Shown: one piece after another, positions 1 to 8,847 of the stretch
Position numbering within the stretch: the first letter of the stretch is position 1
Layout: each line of letters starts with the position of its first letter
NCBI GenBank assembly: GCA_016292135.1
Contig: JAEFAZ010000002.1
Location: forward strand, 310,001-374,000
Length of the DNA stretch: 64,000 nt
Reading direction: 5' to 3'
From: Saccharofermentans sp.
Lineage (GTDB): Bacteria; Bacillota; Clostridia; Saccharofermentanales; Saccharofermentanaceae
Notes under the pieces: model-generated
What the model saw: only the letters and a program-made list of their open reading frames with translations
What the model was told of the DNA's origin: nothing
Databases searched by the model: none
Translations under genes and position numbers: made by a program

Positions 1-1
1 A

Positions 2-208
2 ATCGGAATGGATGAAGAGAACCTGCGCGTCCTGAAGCGCAAGTTCAACGGCGACCCTGAAGGCAAGGTCCGCCTGCTCCCCGAGTTCGGCGGTGACAGG
101 CCTCATATCGAAGATCCATGGTACACGGGCAATTTCGAGCGCGTTTACCGTCAGATAGAAGAAGGCTGCGAAGGACTCTTGGAGTACATCAAGGAGAATG
201 ATTTATGA
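2..208 (+). CDS. Low-molecular-weight protein tyrosine phosphatase, C-terminal part
   Basis: Only the last ~69 codons are in the window; the reading frame is open to the left edge, so the gene is cut by the window and not broken. The visible part carries the family's C-terminal signature: GKVRLLPEFGG, then DPWYTGNFERVYRQIEEGCEGLL, where the Asp of DPWY is the general acid of LMW phosphatases. The P-loop (CxxxxxR) would lie off the window. These are cytosolic cysteine phosphatases acting on phosphotyrosine or phosphoarginine. The stop overlaps the start of rsmE by 4 nt (ATGA), indicating translational coupling. Confidence 0.9.
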   Translation: MGMDEENLRVLKRKFNGDPEGKVRLLPEFGGDRPHIEDPWYTGNFERVYRQIEEGCEGLLEYIKENDL

Positions 209-924
209 TCAGGCTTTTCGCTAACGGGGATATTGAAGGGAGGACGAGAGTGGAGCTCGACAAGGAGAGCGTCCATTATCTTGCAGATGTCATGCGGTTG
301 AAGCCTGATGAGCGTTTTGTGCTGGCTGATCCCGGCGGAACGGACAATATCTGCACCCTTGACGGAAACTATGCCGTAATATGCGAAAAAGTGCCGAACA
401 GCACTGAACCTGCTTACAATGTAACATTGTTACAATCCATCTCGAAGGGCGAAAGAATGGATCTTACCATTCAAAAAGCGGTCGAACTCGGGGTAAAGAC
501 CATCGTACCCGTCTTTTCGACCCGCTGCGTCGTTACACCCAAGGAAAACCGCAAGTGTGACCGCTGGCGCAAGATCGCTCTTGAGGCAGCCCGGCAGTCC
601 GGCCGCGGCCTGGTCCCCGAAGTGACCGACCCCATGAAATATGCTGACGCCGTGAGATTCGCTCAGGATAACTGTTCAGTAATGATATTCCCCTGGGAGG
701 AAGCGTCAGATGTTACTCTGAAGACCTGCCTTGAATCCGCCAAAGAGTCAGGCAAGACTGATATTGCAGTGTTTATAGGCCCTGAAGGCGGTTTCACGCC
801 TGAGGAAGCTGCTCTTGCAGCTGATGCCGGCGCATCTGTCGTTACTCTCGGCCCGCGCATCCTAAGGACCGAGACAGCCGGTCCCGCCGTATTGGCAATG
901 GTGCTCTACGAACTGGAACTCTGA
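205..924 (+). CDS. rsmE: 16S rRNA (uracil-1498-N3)-methyltransferase RsmE
   Basis: 239 residues, the usual length for this SPOUT methylase, which methylates U1498 of 16S rRNA using S-adenosylmethionine. The N-terminal PUA-like part (HYLADVMRLKPDERF) is followed by the SPOUT fold with the knot motifs IGPEGGFTPEE (about residue 191) and LGPRILRTETAGPAVLAMVLYE near the end. QSISKGERMDLTIQKAVELGV and KIALEAARQSGRG are also family-typical. The start overlaps the phosphatase stop. Converges on the minus-strand gene that ends 3 nt downstream. Confidence 0.97.
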   Translation: MIRLFANGDIEGRTRVELDKESVHYLADVMRLKPDERFVLADPGGTDNICTLDGNYAVICEKVPNSTEPAYNVTLLQSISKGERMDLTIQKAVELGVKTIVPVFSTRCVVTPKENRKCDRWRKIALEAARQSGRGLVPEVTDPMKYADAVRFAQDNCSVMIFPWEEASDVTLKTCLESAKESGKTDIAVFIGPEGGFTPEEAALAADAGASVVTLGPRILRTETAGPAVLAMVLYELEL

Positions 925-926
925 CT

Positions 927-1724
927 TTACCTGAATTTGTTTTCGATGAGACTGTCCAGGACCCTTACGTCCATAGGCAGATCAGATGTCTCGTACAGGT
1001 GGAAGAGCCTGTCGCCGAGGACGATCCCGCTCATTGCATAGTTGTTGGTTCTTTTGACCATCTTTTTCGCATATTTGGGGTCATCCATCATGCCGCAGTG
1101 TTCCAGATAAATCTCCTGCCTGTCGCTTAAGCGGAGGATGGTGAAATCGGGATGGATCAACCCTGACTTAAGTTTCAGCGGGCATTCGTATTTATAGGGG
1201 ATCCCTTTGGCGGACAGTCTGTCGGCGATGATCATTTCCGACTTTGACCTTACCCGCTCGCCTTTCAAAGTCTCGAAGAAGGGGACTTTATCAGACATTT
1301 CCTTAGGTGTGAAGGGAGTGGCGAGCCATTCTTTTGCGAATGCGTCATCAGTCCTGAATATCGGCTTGATGAACGCTTTTCGTTCGCCGGAAAGTGTGAG
1401 GAAAACATCTTCGGGAATAATGTCGGGAAATCTGTCTAAGGCTTTCTGCAACGCAGTGAGCTCAATCTTTGCCTGCTCCAGGATCTTGAGATAGTAATTC
1501 TTCTGCATCAGGTCGCTGATCAGTTTAATGTTATCTTTATCTATGATCTTTCCGTTGCGATTGGTGCTTTCGTCAACGAGGTAGCAGTAGACATCATCTC
1601 CGCGGTGCGAGATGCGGATCCTTCCCGCAGGAAACTTGCTGATCTTCTTTTCCGTAACCGCGATCAGTCCTTCGAGATCCTTTACCCTGTCGGCTATCAT
1701 CTTTCTGATATTATGCGGATCCAT
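927..1724 (-). CDS. Hypothetical protein with PD-(D/E)XK nuclease-like C-terminal domain
   Basis: 265 residues. The N-terminal half is charged and probably helical (MIADRVKDLEGLIAVTEKKI, later LEQAKIELTALQKALDRF). The C-terminal ~110 residues carry a restriction-endonuclease-like pattern: RSKSEMIIADRL (helix with conserved Glu), HPDFTIL (the Asp of PD) and IYLEHCGMMDD (E-x-H in place of E-x-K). Proteins of this type are common single genes in Clostridia; the substrate is unknown. No signal peptide or membrane segment. Upstream on the same strand lies the repeat cluster at 1777-1998. The nuclease fold is inferred from the motif pattern; activity is not shown. Confidence 0.75.
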   Translation of the reverse strand: MDPHNIRKMIADRVKDLEGLIAVTEKKISKFPAGRIRISHRGDDVYCYLVDESTNRNGKIIDKDNIKLISDLMQKNYYLKILEQAKIELTALQKALDRFPDIIPEDVFLTLSGERKAFIKPIFRTDDAFAKEWLATPFTPKEMSDKVPFFETLKGERVRSKSEMIIADRLSAKGIPYKYECPLKLKSGLIHPDFTILRLSDRQEIYLEHCGMMDDPKYAKKMVKRTNNYAMSGIVLGDRLFHLYETSDLPMDVRVLDSLIENKFR

Positions 1725-1776
1725 AAGCTGCCTCCGTTTGGGTTGGTGCCCATATTATAGTCTGCTTACTGTATCG

Positions 1777-1998
1777 TTTGTAGACTCAATTGGCAATAAT
1801 TGGCATTTGAGTCCACAAATCTTTACACCATTTATACCAAAAACCGTACTTTGGTGTAGATCTTGTGTTTAACGGGCTTTTCAAACCCTGTCAGAAGCTG
1901 TTTTTCGGCCGATTTGTAGACTCAATCAGCGAAAATCGGTATTTGAGTCCACAAATCTGTAGACTCAATCAGCAAAAAAAGCCATTTGAGTCTACAAC
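1777..1998. repeat. Composite palindromic repeat, copy A (three 43-bp units)
   Basis: Three 43-bp units at 1777-1819, 1913-1955 and 1956-1998. Each has arms TGTAGACTCAA and TTGAGTCTACA (unit variants have TCCACA) around a ~15-nt A-rich centre. Units 2 and 3 are directly adjacent; unit 1 lies 93 bp upstream. The 93-bp spacer holds a further hairpin, TACACCA (1824-1830) with TGGTGTA (1852-1858). The same arrangement and identical spacing recur at 19816-20037. The short open frames across this stretch are not genes. The rest of the 1725-2130 intergenic region holds only the hisS promoter area. Confidence 0.9.
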
Positions 1999-2040
1999 AG
2001 GCATTATTAACGGCGGGCGGCACCGCTGTCGGGAATTCTT

Positions 2041-2069
2041 TTTGCACTTTGCGACTTTTGTTATATAAT
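2041..2069 (+). promoter_or_regulatory. Likely hisS promoter
   Basis: A perfect -10 box TATAAT at 2064-2069 lies 61 nt before the hisS start. The -35 candidate TTTGCA (2041-2046, 17-nt spacer) is weak. No T-box features (specifier hairpin, T-box bulge sequence, terminator) are visible in the short 60-nt leader. Confidence 0.5.
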
Positions 2070-2130
2070 TACGCGTGTTAAAATTAACAGTTGCTGACTA
2101 AAACACGAAAAAGACAGATTAGGAGATCAG

Positions 2131-3387
2131 ATGAGATACGCAGCGCAAAAAGGCACGAGAGATATATTGCCCGAAGAGATCTATAAGTGGCACAAGGCTG
2201 AGCAGATGTTCGCAGACGTTTGCCACTCTTTCGGGTTTGAGGAGATAAGGATCCCGACATTCGAGCAGACAGACCTCTTCCAGAGGGGCGTCGGCGATAC
2301 GACGGATGTCGTTACCAAGGAGATGTATACTTTCGACGACAAGGGCGGAAGGAGCATTACCTTAAGACCTGAGGGAACTGCAGGCGTTGTAAGGAGCTAT
2401 ATCGAGAACGGTATGAGTTCGCTTCCGTCGCCCGTAAGGCTTTTCTACAACATTACGGCTTTCAGATACGAGAAGATGCAGAAGGGCCGTTACCGTGAGT
2501 TCCATCAGTTCGGTCTTGAGGCTTTCGGCGCAGCAGGTCCCGCGATAGATGCCGAGATCATAAGCGTTGTCGATGTCTTCTTCAAGAGGATGGGCCTTGC
2601 CAACATCAAGCTCTGCATCAATTCCATCGGCTGCCCCGAGTGCCGTAAGAGCTATAACGAGCTTTTGAAGGACTATTTCAGACCCCACATTGATACGATG
2701 TGTGAGGACTGCAAGTCCAGATTTGAGCGCAACCCTCTCCGCATGATCGACTGTAAGATCGACGGTCCCAAGGAAGTCGTTCAGAACGCGCCGAGGCTCA
2801 TCGACCACCTCTGTGACGAGTGCCGTGAGCACTTTGAGGGTCTTAAGAGCGAGCTCGATGCTCTCGATATCAAGTACGAGATAGATCCTAACATCGTAAG
2901 AGGTCTGGATTACTATACAAGAACCGTTTTCGAGTTCGTCTCCGAAAACGTAGGTTCCCAGGGAACGATCTGCGGCGGCGGACGTTACGATGGCCTGGTT
3001 GGTTTGATGGACGGTCCCGCAACACCCGGTATCGGTTTTGCCATGGGTGTCGAGAGATTCCTGCTGGAAGCAGAAGCCCAGGGCATCGATCTGGGTAAGC
3101 CCCAGTATGTTAAGGTCTACTTTGCAGCTATGTCCGATGAGGGCAAGAACAAGGCAATGAAGCTCTGTCACGACTTAAGGCTTGCGGGAATAGGCTGCGA
3201 GCAGGACGTTGCAGGCAGGAGTTTCCGCGCCCAGATGAAATATGCAGGCAAGCAGGGTATCCCTTATCTGGTAGTCTTGGGCGACGATGAACTCGCTTCG
3301 GGCATTGTCAAGGTCAAGAGCATGGCAGACGGCGGTGAGACCGAAGTAAAGCTTGATGACCTTAAAGGTTTCCTGGAAGGAAAATAA
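2131..3387 (+). CDS. hisS: Histidyl-tRNA synthetase
   Basis: 418 residues, full length. Class II synthetase charging tRNA-His in the cytosol. Visible motifs: KGTRDILPEE near the start, motif 2 region RPEGTAGVVRSYIE (about residue 80) followed by FRYEKMQKGRYREFHQFG, the histidine-specific GLDYYTRTVFEF (about residue 260) and motif 3 GGGRYDGLV...GIGFAMGVERFL. The C-terminal anticodon-binding domain (YVKVYFAAMSDEGKNKAMKLCHDLR) is intact. Ribosome site AGGAG is 8 nt before ATG. First gene of a hisS-aspS-lepB-lepA cluster with short gaps. Confidence 0.98.
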   Translation: MRYAAQKGTRDILPEEIYKWHKAEQMFADVCHSFGFEEIRIPTFEQTDLFQRGVGDTTDVVTKEMYTFDDKGGRSITLRPEGTAGVVRSYIENGMSSLPSPVRLFYNITAFRYEKMQKGRYREFHQFGLEAFGAAGPAIDAEIISVVDVFFKRMGLANIKLCINSIGCPECRKSYNELLKDYFRPHIDTMCEDCKSRFERNPLRMIDCKIDGPKEVVQNAPRLIDHLCDECREHFEGLKSELDALDIKYEIDPNIVRGLDYYTRTVFEFVSENVGSQGTICGGGRYDGLVGLMDGPATPGIGFAMGVERFLLEAEAQGIDLGKPQYVKVYFAAMSDEGKNKAMKLCHDLRLAGIGCEQDVAGRSFRAQMKYAGKQGIPYLVVLGDDELASGIVKVKSMADGGETEVKLDDLKGFLEGK

Positions 3388-3423
3388 ACGAACAAATAAT
3401 TAGCATTTTGCTGGAGGTAATAT

Positions 3424-5214
3424 ATGCAGTCACGTACACATACATGCGGACAATTGAGGATCACTGATGTAGGGAAGACAGTTCAGCTTTCGGGCTGGCT
3501 CGAGAATTTCCGTGAAGTCGGTGCAGAACTGGGATTCGTTGTGATCCGCGATTTCTACGGCACGACACAGGTGGTTGTAGAGGATGCAGAGATGATGAAG
3601 ACCGTCAAGGCGATCAATAAGGAATCCACTATCACGGTCACCGGAACAGTAAGGGAGAGAAGCTCCAAGAACCCCAAGCTCGACACCGGTGATATCGAAG
3701 TCGTTCCCGAGAAGATCACTGTCCTCGGACGCTGCCGTTATAACGAACTGCCTTTCGAGGTCAATCACAGCAGGGAGGCAGACGAGGCTGCAAGACTCAA
3801 GTACAGATATCTTGATATCCGTAACCCCGAGGTCAAGAAGAACCTGATATTGAGGAGCAACGTTATAGCAGCGCTCCGCAATGCCATGATCGCTCATGAC
3901 TTCATGGAGATCACGACGCCTATCCTTACGGTATCTTCTCCTGAAGGTGCTAGAGACTACCTTGTTCCTGCACGTAAGCACCCCGGCAAGTTCTACGCGC
4001 TTCCCCAGGCACCCCAGCAGTTCAAGCAGCTTCTGATGGTGTCCGGTATCGACAGATATTTCCAGATCGCACCCTGCTTCCGTGATGAGGATGCAAGAGG
4101 CGACAGATGTCCCGGCGAATTCTACCAGCTCGACATGGAGATGGCTTTCGCAAGCCAGGATGATGTCTTCGAGATAATTGAGGATGTACTGCCTCCCGTT
4201 TTCGCAAAGTACGGTAAGTACGACCGTGCGTCAGGTTCTCCTTTCGTACGCATCCCCTACCGTGAAGCGATGGAGAAGTACGGCACGGATAAGCCTGACC
4301 TCCGTATCGACCTGACAGTAACGGATGTTACTGATCTTCTGAGGACAGAAGAGTTTGCGCCTTTTGCAGAAGGCGAGATCAAGGCAGTCGTTATCTCCGA
4401 CTTCCACGAGAGCCGCAAGTTCATCGACAAGACGATGAACGAGGCTTCTATCCAGTCCGGCAAACAGGGCTACTGGTTCAGGATGGATGAGAACGGCGAG
4501 ATCGTCGGAGGCATCTCCAAGTTCGTAGTTCCCAAGAAGGACGAAGTCGTTGCAAAGCTTGGGCTTAAGCCCGACACGCTCGTAGTCCTTTCCGCAGGCA
4601 GCAAGGGCGATGCCCAGAAGATGGCAGGCGTCCTGGTAAAGACATTCGGTGCTGCAGTTCCCGGCCACATGGACAAGGAACAGTACGCATTCTGCTGGAT
4701 AGTTGATTTCCCTATGTATGAGATCGGTGAGGAGTCAGGCGAACTCGAGTTCTGCCACAATCCTTTCTCCATGCCTTCGGGCGGACTTGATGTCCTTCTC
4801 AAGGCTGAGAAGGGTGAAGTCGATCCTCTCTCGATAATGGCTGACCAGTATGACCTCGTAGTTAACGGAATAGAGCTCTCTTCAGGCGCTGTCCGTAACC
4901 ACGATCCTGAGATAATGATCAAGGCATTCGAGCTCGTAAGACTCGGCGAGGAGGACGTTAAGAAGAAGTTCCCCGCCATGTACAATGCGTTCTGCTACGG
5001 TGCTCCGCCGCATGCGGGTATCGCTCCCGGAGTTGACCGTATGGTAATGCTCCTGTCAGGCGAGGAGACGATCCGTGAGGTAATTCCTTTCCCTATGAAC
5101 AAGAATGCCCAGGATGTAATGATGGATGCTCCCGGATACGTATCCGAAAAGCAGCTTGAAGAGCTTTCAATAAAGACTTGCGTTGCTGAAAACAGCGCAG
5201 CAGAGGAGGAATAA
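3424..5214 (+). CDS. aspS: Aspartyl-tRNA synthetase
   Basis: 596 residues, bacterial-type AspRS with N-terminal OB fold (SGWLENFREVGAELGFVVIRD), class II core and GAD insertion. Motif 2 reads FRDEDARGDRCPGEFYQLDMEMAF; motif 3 is PGVDRMVMLLSGEETIREVIPFP. The flexible active-site segment reads CHNPFSMPSGG where Bacillus-type enzymes have HHPFT; the HNPFSMP form is found in another bacterial AspRS lineage. Strong GGAGG lies 8 nt before ATG. It is 36 nt downstream of hisS, so the two are probably co-transcribed, as in many Bacillota. Confidence 0.97.
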   Translation: MQSRTHTCGQLRITDVGKTVQLSGWLENFREVGAELGFVVIRDFYGTTQVVVEDAEMMKTVKAINKESTITVTGTVRERSSKNPKLDTGDIEVVPEKITVLGRCRYNELPFEVNHSREADEAARLKYRYLDIRNPEVKKNLILRSNVIAALRNAMIAHDFMEITTPILTVSSPEGARDYLVPARKHPGKFYALPQAPQQFKQLLMVSGIDRYFQIAPCFRDEDARGDRCPGEFYQLDMEMAFASQDDVFEIIEDVLPPVFAKYGKYDRASGSPFVRIPYREAMEKYGTDKPDLRIDLTVTDVTDLLRTEEFAPFAEGEIKAVVISDFHESRKFIDKTMNEASIQSGKQGYWFRMDENGEIVGGISKFVVPKKDEVVAKLGLKPDTLVVLSAGSKGDAQKMAGVLVKTFGAAVPGHMDKEQYAFCWIVDFPMYEIGEESGELEFCHNPFSMPSGGLDVLLKAEKGEVDPLSIMADQYDLVVNGIELSSGAVRNHDPEIMIKAFELVRLGEEDVKKKFPAMYNAFCYGAPPHAGIAPGVDRMVMLLSGEETIREVIPFPMNKNAQDVMMDAPGYVSEKQLEELSIKTCVAENSAAEEE

Positions 5215-5221
5215 GGATTTG

Positions 5222-5932
5222 ATGAACAACGAAGAACTTGACCTTAAGCAGGAAATCACATCTGAGGTAACAGAGCCTGCTGAGGAGAATGCCGCTGAAG
5301 CCGCATTTGACGATGTTGTCTCAAAAGAAGAGGCAGCTGCGATCGACGCGGAGGAGGAGAAAAAGAAGAAAGTCATAAAGGAGATCCTGGACTGGGTCAA
5401 GACTATCTGCATCGGCGTCATCGCCGGCGTGCTCTTGGTAGTCTTTGTCGTTCAGCGTGATAACGTTACGGGCGATTCCATGGTATCCACTCTCCATTCG
5501 GGAGACGTTATCTTCACTCAGAAGTTATGCACCTATTTCCATCAATTCGACAGAGGTGACATAGTCATTCTGGACGGTGAGGGAATGGAAGGATACTATC
5601 ACAGTGAATACCTGATCAAGAGAGTCATCGGACTTCCCGGTGAGACTGTCAAGATCGAGGATGGAAAGGTCTATGTAAAGCCCGTGAACTCCGAAGATTT
5701 CTTTGTCCTCGAAGAACCCTATCTTGACGAAGACATCGAGACCTATGTCATGGATTCCGGCATCGAAAAGGGCTACGACAACATAACATTGAAAGACAAC
5801 GAATACTTCTGCCTTGGCGACAACCGTCCCGTAAGCAACGATTCCAGGCTTCTGGGCCCCTTCACGGCCAACAGGATCAAGGGCAAAGCATTCATCAGGG
5901 TCTATCCTTTCAACCAGATAAGAACATTCTAA
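5222..5932 (+). CDS. lepB: Signal peptidase I
   Basis: Type I signal peptidase that removes signal peptides from secreted proteins at the outer face of the membrane. The chosen ATG at 5222 begins [10 protein letters not shown], after the aspS stop and its AGGAGG; an earlier in-frame ATG lies inside aspS. An acidic cytosolic N-terminus (~55 residues) precedes one membrane segment ([16 protein letters not shown]). The catalytic Ser is in TGDSMVSTL (about residue 88) and the catalytic Lys in [11 protein letters not shown] (about 138); [11 protein letters not shown] is the conserved box E. Complete. Confidence 0.95.
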   Translation: MNNEELDLKQEITSEVTEPAEENAAEAAFDDVVSKEEAAAIDAEEEKKKKVIKEILDWVKTICIGVIAGVLLVVFVVQRDNVTGDSMVSTLHSGDVIFTQKLCTYFHQFDRGDIVILDGEGMEGYYHSEYLIKRVIGLPGETVKIEDGKVYVKPVNSEDFFVLEEPYLDEDIETYVMDSGIEKGYDNITLKDNEYFCLGDNRPVSNDSRLLGPFTANRIKGKAFIRVYPFNQIRTF

Positions 5933-5948
5933 AGAACCGGAAAAAGTA

Positions 5949-7763
5949 ATGAGTAGAGAACAACAGGAACTGATAAGAAATTTTTGCATAATCGCTCACA
6001 TCGACCACGGTAAGTCGACACTGGCTGACCGTCTGATAGAGCATACCGGTGTCAGGGAGAAGCGTGAGATGCAGTCGCAGATCCTCGATAACATGGATAT
6101 CGAGCGTGAGCGCGGCATAACGATCAAGTCGCAGGCGACCCGCATGGCTTATAAGGCGTCTGACGGCAAGACATACATGCTCAATCTCATCGACACTCCC
6201 GGCCACGTCGACTTCAACTACGAAGTCTCGAGATCCCTTGCCGCATGCGACGGCGCGATCCTTGTCGTCGATGCATCACAGGGCGTTGAAGCGCAGACGC
6301 TTGCCAACGTATATCTCGCAGTCGATGCTGATCTTGAAGTCCTTCCGGTCATAAACAAGATAGACCTTCCTTCAGCCCGTCCGGAAGAAGTAAGGCGTGA
6401 GATAGAAGATGATATCGGTATCGATGCTTCCTATGCTCCTCTTATCTCGGCGAAAACAGATATCGGAATAGACGAAGTGCTTGAGAAGATCGTCGAATAT
6501 CTTCCCGCTCCCAAGGGTGACCACGACAAGCCCCTGCGCGCGCTGATCTTCGATTCCAAATACGATTCATACAAGGGCGTTATCGTAAGCTGCCGCATCG
6601 CGGAAGGATCCGTGAAGACAGGCGATAAGATCCGTATGATGCATACGGGCAAGGAGTTCGTTATCACGGAACTTGGATATTTCCATCCCGGCGAACTCGT
6701 TCCTTCTGATATGCTCGATACCGGCGAAGTCGGCTACATCTGCGCTTCGATCAAGAATGTCCGTGACACGGCTCCGGGCGATACGGTAACTCTTGCAGAC
6801 GATCCCGCATCAGAGCCTCTTATCGGTTACAAGGGGATCCAGCAGATGGTATTCTGCGGCCTTTATCCGGTTGACGGCGCCAAGTACGGAGATCTGCGTG
6901 ACGCACTCGAAAAGCTGCGTCTCAACGATGCAGCACTGTCTTTCGAAGCGGAGACTTCAGCGGCTTTGGGCTTCGGATTCAGATGCGGTTTCTTAGGCCT
7001 TCTTCATTACGAAGTCGTGCAGGAGAGACTCGAGCGCGAGTTTAATCTCGACCTTATCAGCACTGCTCCTTCGGTCATCTACAAGGTCCATCTCACTGAC
7101 GGAACGGTCATCAACTGCGATAACCCGACCAACATGCCTGATATTGCCAATATCGACTACATGGAAGAACCGATGGTCAAGGCTTCGATAATGCTGCCCA
7201 AGGATTATGTCGGCAACATCATGGAACTCTGTCAGGACAGAAGAGGCGAGTATTCGGACATGAAATATCTTGATGACAACAGGGTCATCCTCACATACAG
7301 GATGCCGCTGAACGAGATCATTTACGACTTTTTCGATGCATTGAAATCACGTACCAAGGGCTATGCGTCGCTCGACTACGAGCCTGATGGTTACGACCGT
7401 TCCAAACTCGTTAAGCTCGACATCCTCCTTAACGGTGATCCTGTCGATGCTCTGTCGTTCATTGTCCATCAGGATAAGGCATACGCGAGGGGACGCCGTA
7501 TGTGCGAGAAACTTAAAGAGAACATTCCCAGGCAGCAGTTCGAGGTCCCCGTACAGGCTGCGATAGGAGGCAAGATCATCGCAAGAGAGACGATCCGTGC
7601 CTTCCGTAAGGACGTTACGGCAAAGTGCTACGGCGGTGATATCTCACGTAAGAAGAAGCTGCTCGAGAAGCAGAAAGAGGGTAAGAAGAGGATGCGTCAG
7701 GTAGGTTCCGTGGAAGTTCCGCAGGAAGCCTTCATGAGCGTTTTGAAGTTGGAGGAGGAATAA
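5949..7763 (+). CDS. lepA: Elongation factor 4 (LepA)
   Basis: 604 residues, full-length translational GTPase LepA/EF4, which acts on ribosomes to back-translocate or rescue stalled translation. G-domain motifs: AHIDHGKST (G1), RGITIKSQ (G2), DTPGHVDF (G3), NKIDLP (G4), SAKT (G5). The LepA-specific C-terminal domain (KREAF-like [35 protein letters not shown]) is present. It starts 16 nt after lepB, matching the common lepB/lepA neighbourhood, and ends 3 nt before the exchanger gene. Confidence 0.98.
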   Translation: MSREQQELIRNFCIIAHIDHGKSTLADRLIEHTGVREKREMQSQILDNMDIERERGITIKSQATRMAYKASDGKTYMLNLIDTPGHVDFNYEVSRSLAACDGAILVVDASQGVEAQTLANVYLAVDADLEVLPVINKIDLPSARPEEVRREIEDDIGIDASYAPLISAKTDIGIDEVLEKIVEYLPAPKGDHDKPLRALIFDSKYDSYKGVIVSCRIAEGSVKTGDKIRMMHTGKEFVITELGYFHPGELVPSDMLDTGEVGYICASIKNVRDTAPGDTVTLADDPASEPLIGYKGIQQMVFCGLYPVDGAKYGDLRDALEKLRLNDAALSFEAETSAALGFGFRCGFLGLLHYEVVQERLEREFNLDLISTAPSVIYKVHLTDGTVINCDNPTNMPDIANIDYMEEPMVKASIMLPKDYVGNIMELCQDRRGEYSDMKYLDDNRVILTYRMPLNEIIYDFFDALKSRTKGYASLDYEPDGYDRSKLVKLDILLNGDPVDALSFIVHQDKAYARGRRMCEKLKENIPRQQFEVPVQAAIGGKIIARETIRAFRKDVTAKCYGGDISRKKKLLEKQKEGKKRMRQVGSVEVPQEAFMSVLKLEEE

Positions 7764-7766
7764 AAA

Positions 7767-8747
7767 TTGGAATATGTACTTTATGCTTTGCTCTTTGTAG
7801 CATGTTTCGCGATCCTGATAAAAGGTGCGGACTTCCTTGTTGACGGAGCATCCTATATCGCCAGGGCGGCAGGCATACCGACTCTTATAATCGGTCTTAC
7901 GATCGTGTCTTTCGGAACGAGCTGTCCCGAAGCCGGAGTATCCATTGTATCTGCTTTATCTAATGCAAATCAGCTTTCCTACTCCAATGTAGTCGGATCC
8001 AATATCTGCAACACACTTCTCATAATCGGCGTCAGCGCTCTGATGAGTTCCATTCCCGTGGAGAAGGACGTTCTCAAGTTCGATTTCCCTATCTGTATAG
8101 CCGCGACCGTGCTGCTCGTCTTCTTCGGATTTGACGGTTTTGTTGCCCGTCCCGAAGGCATCATCCTGCTGGCACTGATAATCGCTTATGTCGTATATCT
8201 TGTCATCAGAAGCCGCAAGAGACCCATAGCTGAAGTAGGTCACGATGAGGAAGACCGCAAGATCGAAAATGCGACCCCGGGCAAGATCTTCCTGAGGGTA
8301 CTCATAGTTATCGCTTCGGTCGCCGCTATCACATTAAGTGCCAAGGGAGTCGTTGCCTCCTGTACCTTCTATGCGACCAAACTCGGCATATCCGACACGA
8401 TCATCGGCCTGACGGTCGTTGCTCTCGGAACATCCCTTCCCGAGCTCGTAACATCAGTCGTAGCCCACAAGAAAGGTGAGAATGACATCGCGATCGGCAA
8501 CGTTGTAGGTTCAAACCTCTTTAACATCCTGTTCGTTCTCGGCATCAGCTCGTCGATATCGCCCCTTACGATCGAAAGCTATAATGTCAAGGACGGTATC
8601 TTCTGCCTGATCATAACCGTCATGACATTCATCTTCGGTCTCACAGGCAAGAAGGTCAACCGTGTTGAAGGTATTATCATGCTTCTGATCTACTTCGGAT
8701 ACATGGCCTATATCTGCATGCGTGAGACGGGCATGGTGGCGTTCTAA
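7767..8747 (+). CDS. Calcium/sodium antiporter (CaCA family, YrbG-like)
   Basis: 326 residues with about ten hydrophobic segments in two homologous halves. Both alpha-repeats are visible: FGTSCPEAGVSIVSAL with NVVGSNICNTLLIIG in the first half, LGTSLPELVTSVVA with NVVGSNLFNILFVLG in the second. The G-T-S-x-P-E and G-N-x-x-G-S-N motifs form the cation site. Starts with TTG at 7767 just after lepA; GGAGGAATAAAAA provides the ribosome site. Inner membrane exchanger; the actual cation is inferred from the family. Confidence 0.93.
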   Translation: MEYVLYALLFVACFAILIKGADFLVDGASYIARAAGIPTLIIGLTIVSFGTSCPEAGVSIVSALSNANQLSYSNVVGSNICNTLLIIGVSALMSSIPVEKDVLKFDFPICIAATVLLVFFGFDGFVARPEGIILLALIIAYVVYLVIRSRKRPIAEVGHDEEDRKIENATPGKIFLRVLIVIASVAAITLSAKGVVASCTFYATKLGISDTIIGLTVVALGTSLPELVTSVVAHKKGENDIAIGNVVGSNLFNILFVLGISSSISPLTIESYNVKDGIFCLIITVMTFIFGLTGKKVNRVEGIIMLLIYFGYMAYICMRETGMVAF

Positions 8748-8847
8748 CAAGACTTTATAAGCCTCTTACATTCTCGTGACATTAGTTGAAGGAGAAAGAT
8801 TTATAGTATAATCTTTATGACTTCAATTACAGGGAAGGCCCTTTGTT

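Noticed and set aside
1777..1998. Possible CRISPR array from repeated 43-bp units
   Set aside because: Units 2 and 3 touch without spacers, the units are palindromic, there are only three per locus, and no cas genes are present.
1612..2068. Two plus-strand open frames over the intergenic repeats
   Set aside because: They run through palindromic repeats and antisense to the 927-1724 gene, without ribosome sites.
1725..2130. T-box riboswitch before hisS
   Set aside because: No specifier hairpin, T-box consensus or terminator; the promoter lies only ~60 nt before the start.
2362..3171. Long minus-strand open frame (269 codons) inside hisS
   Set aside because: Fully antisense to an unmistakable hisS; no ribosome site or family resemblance.
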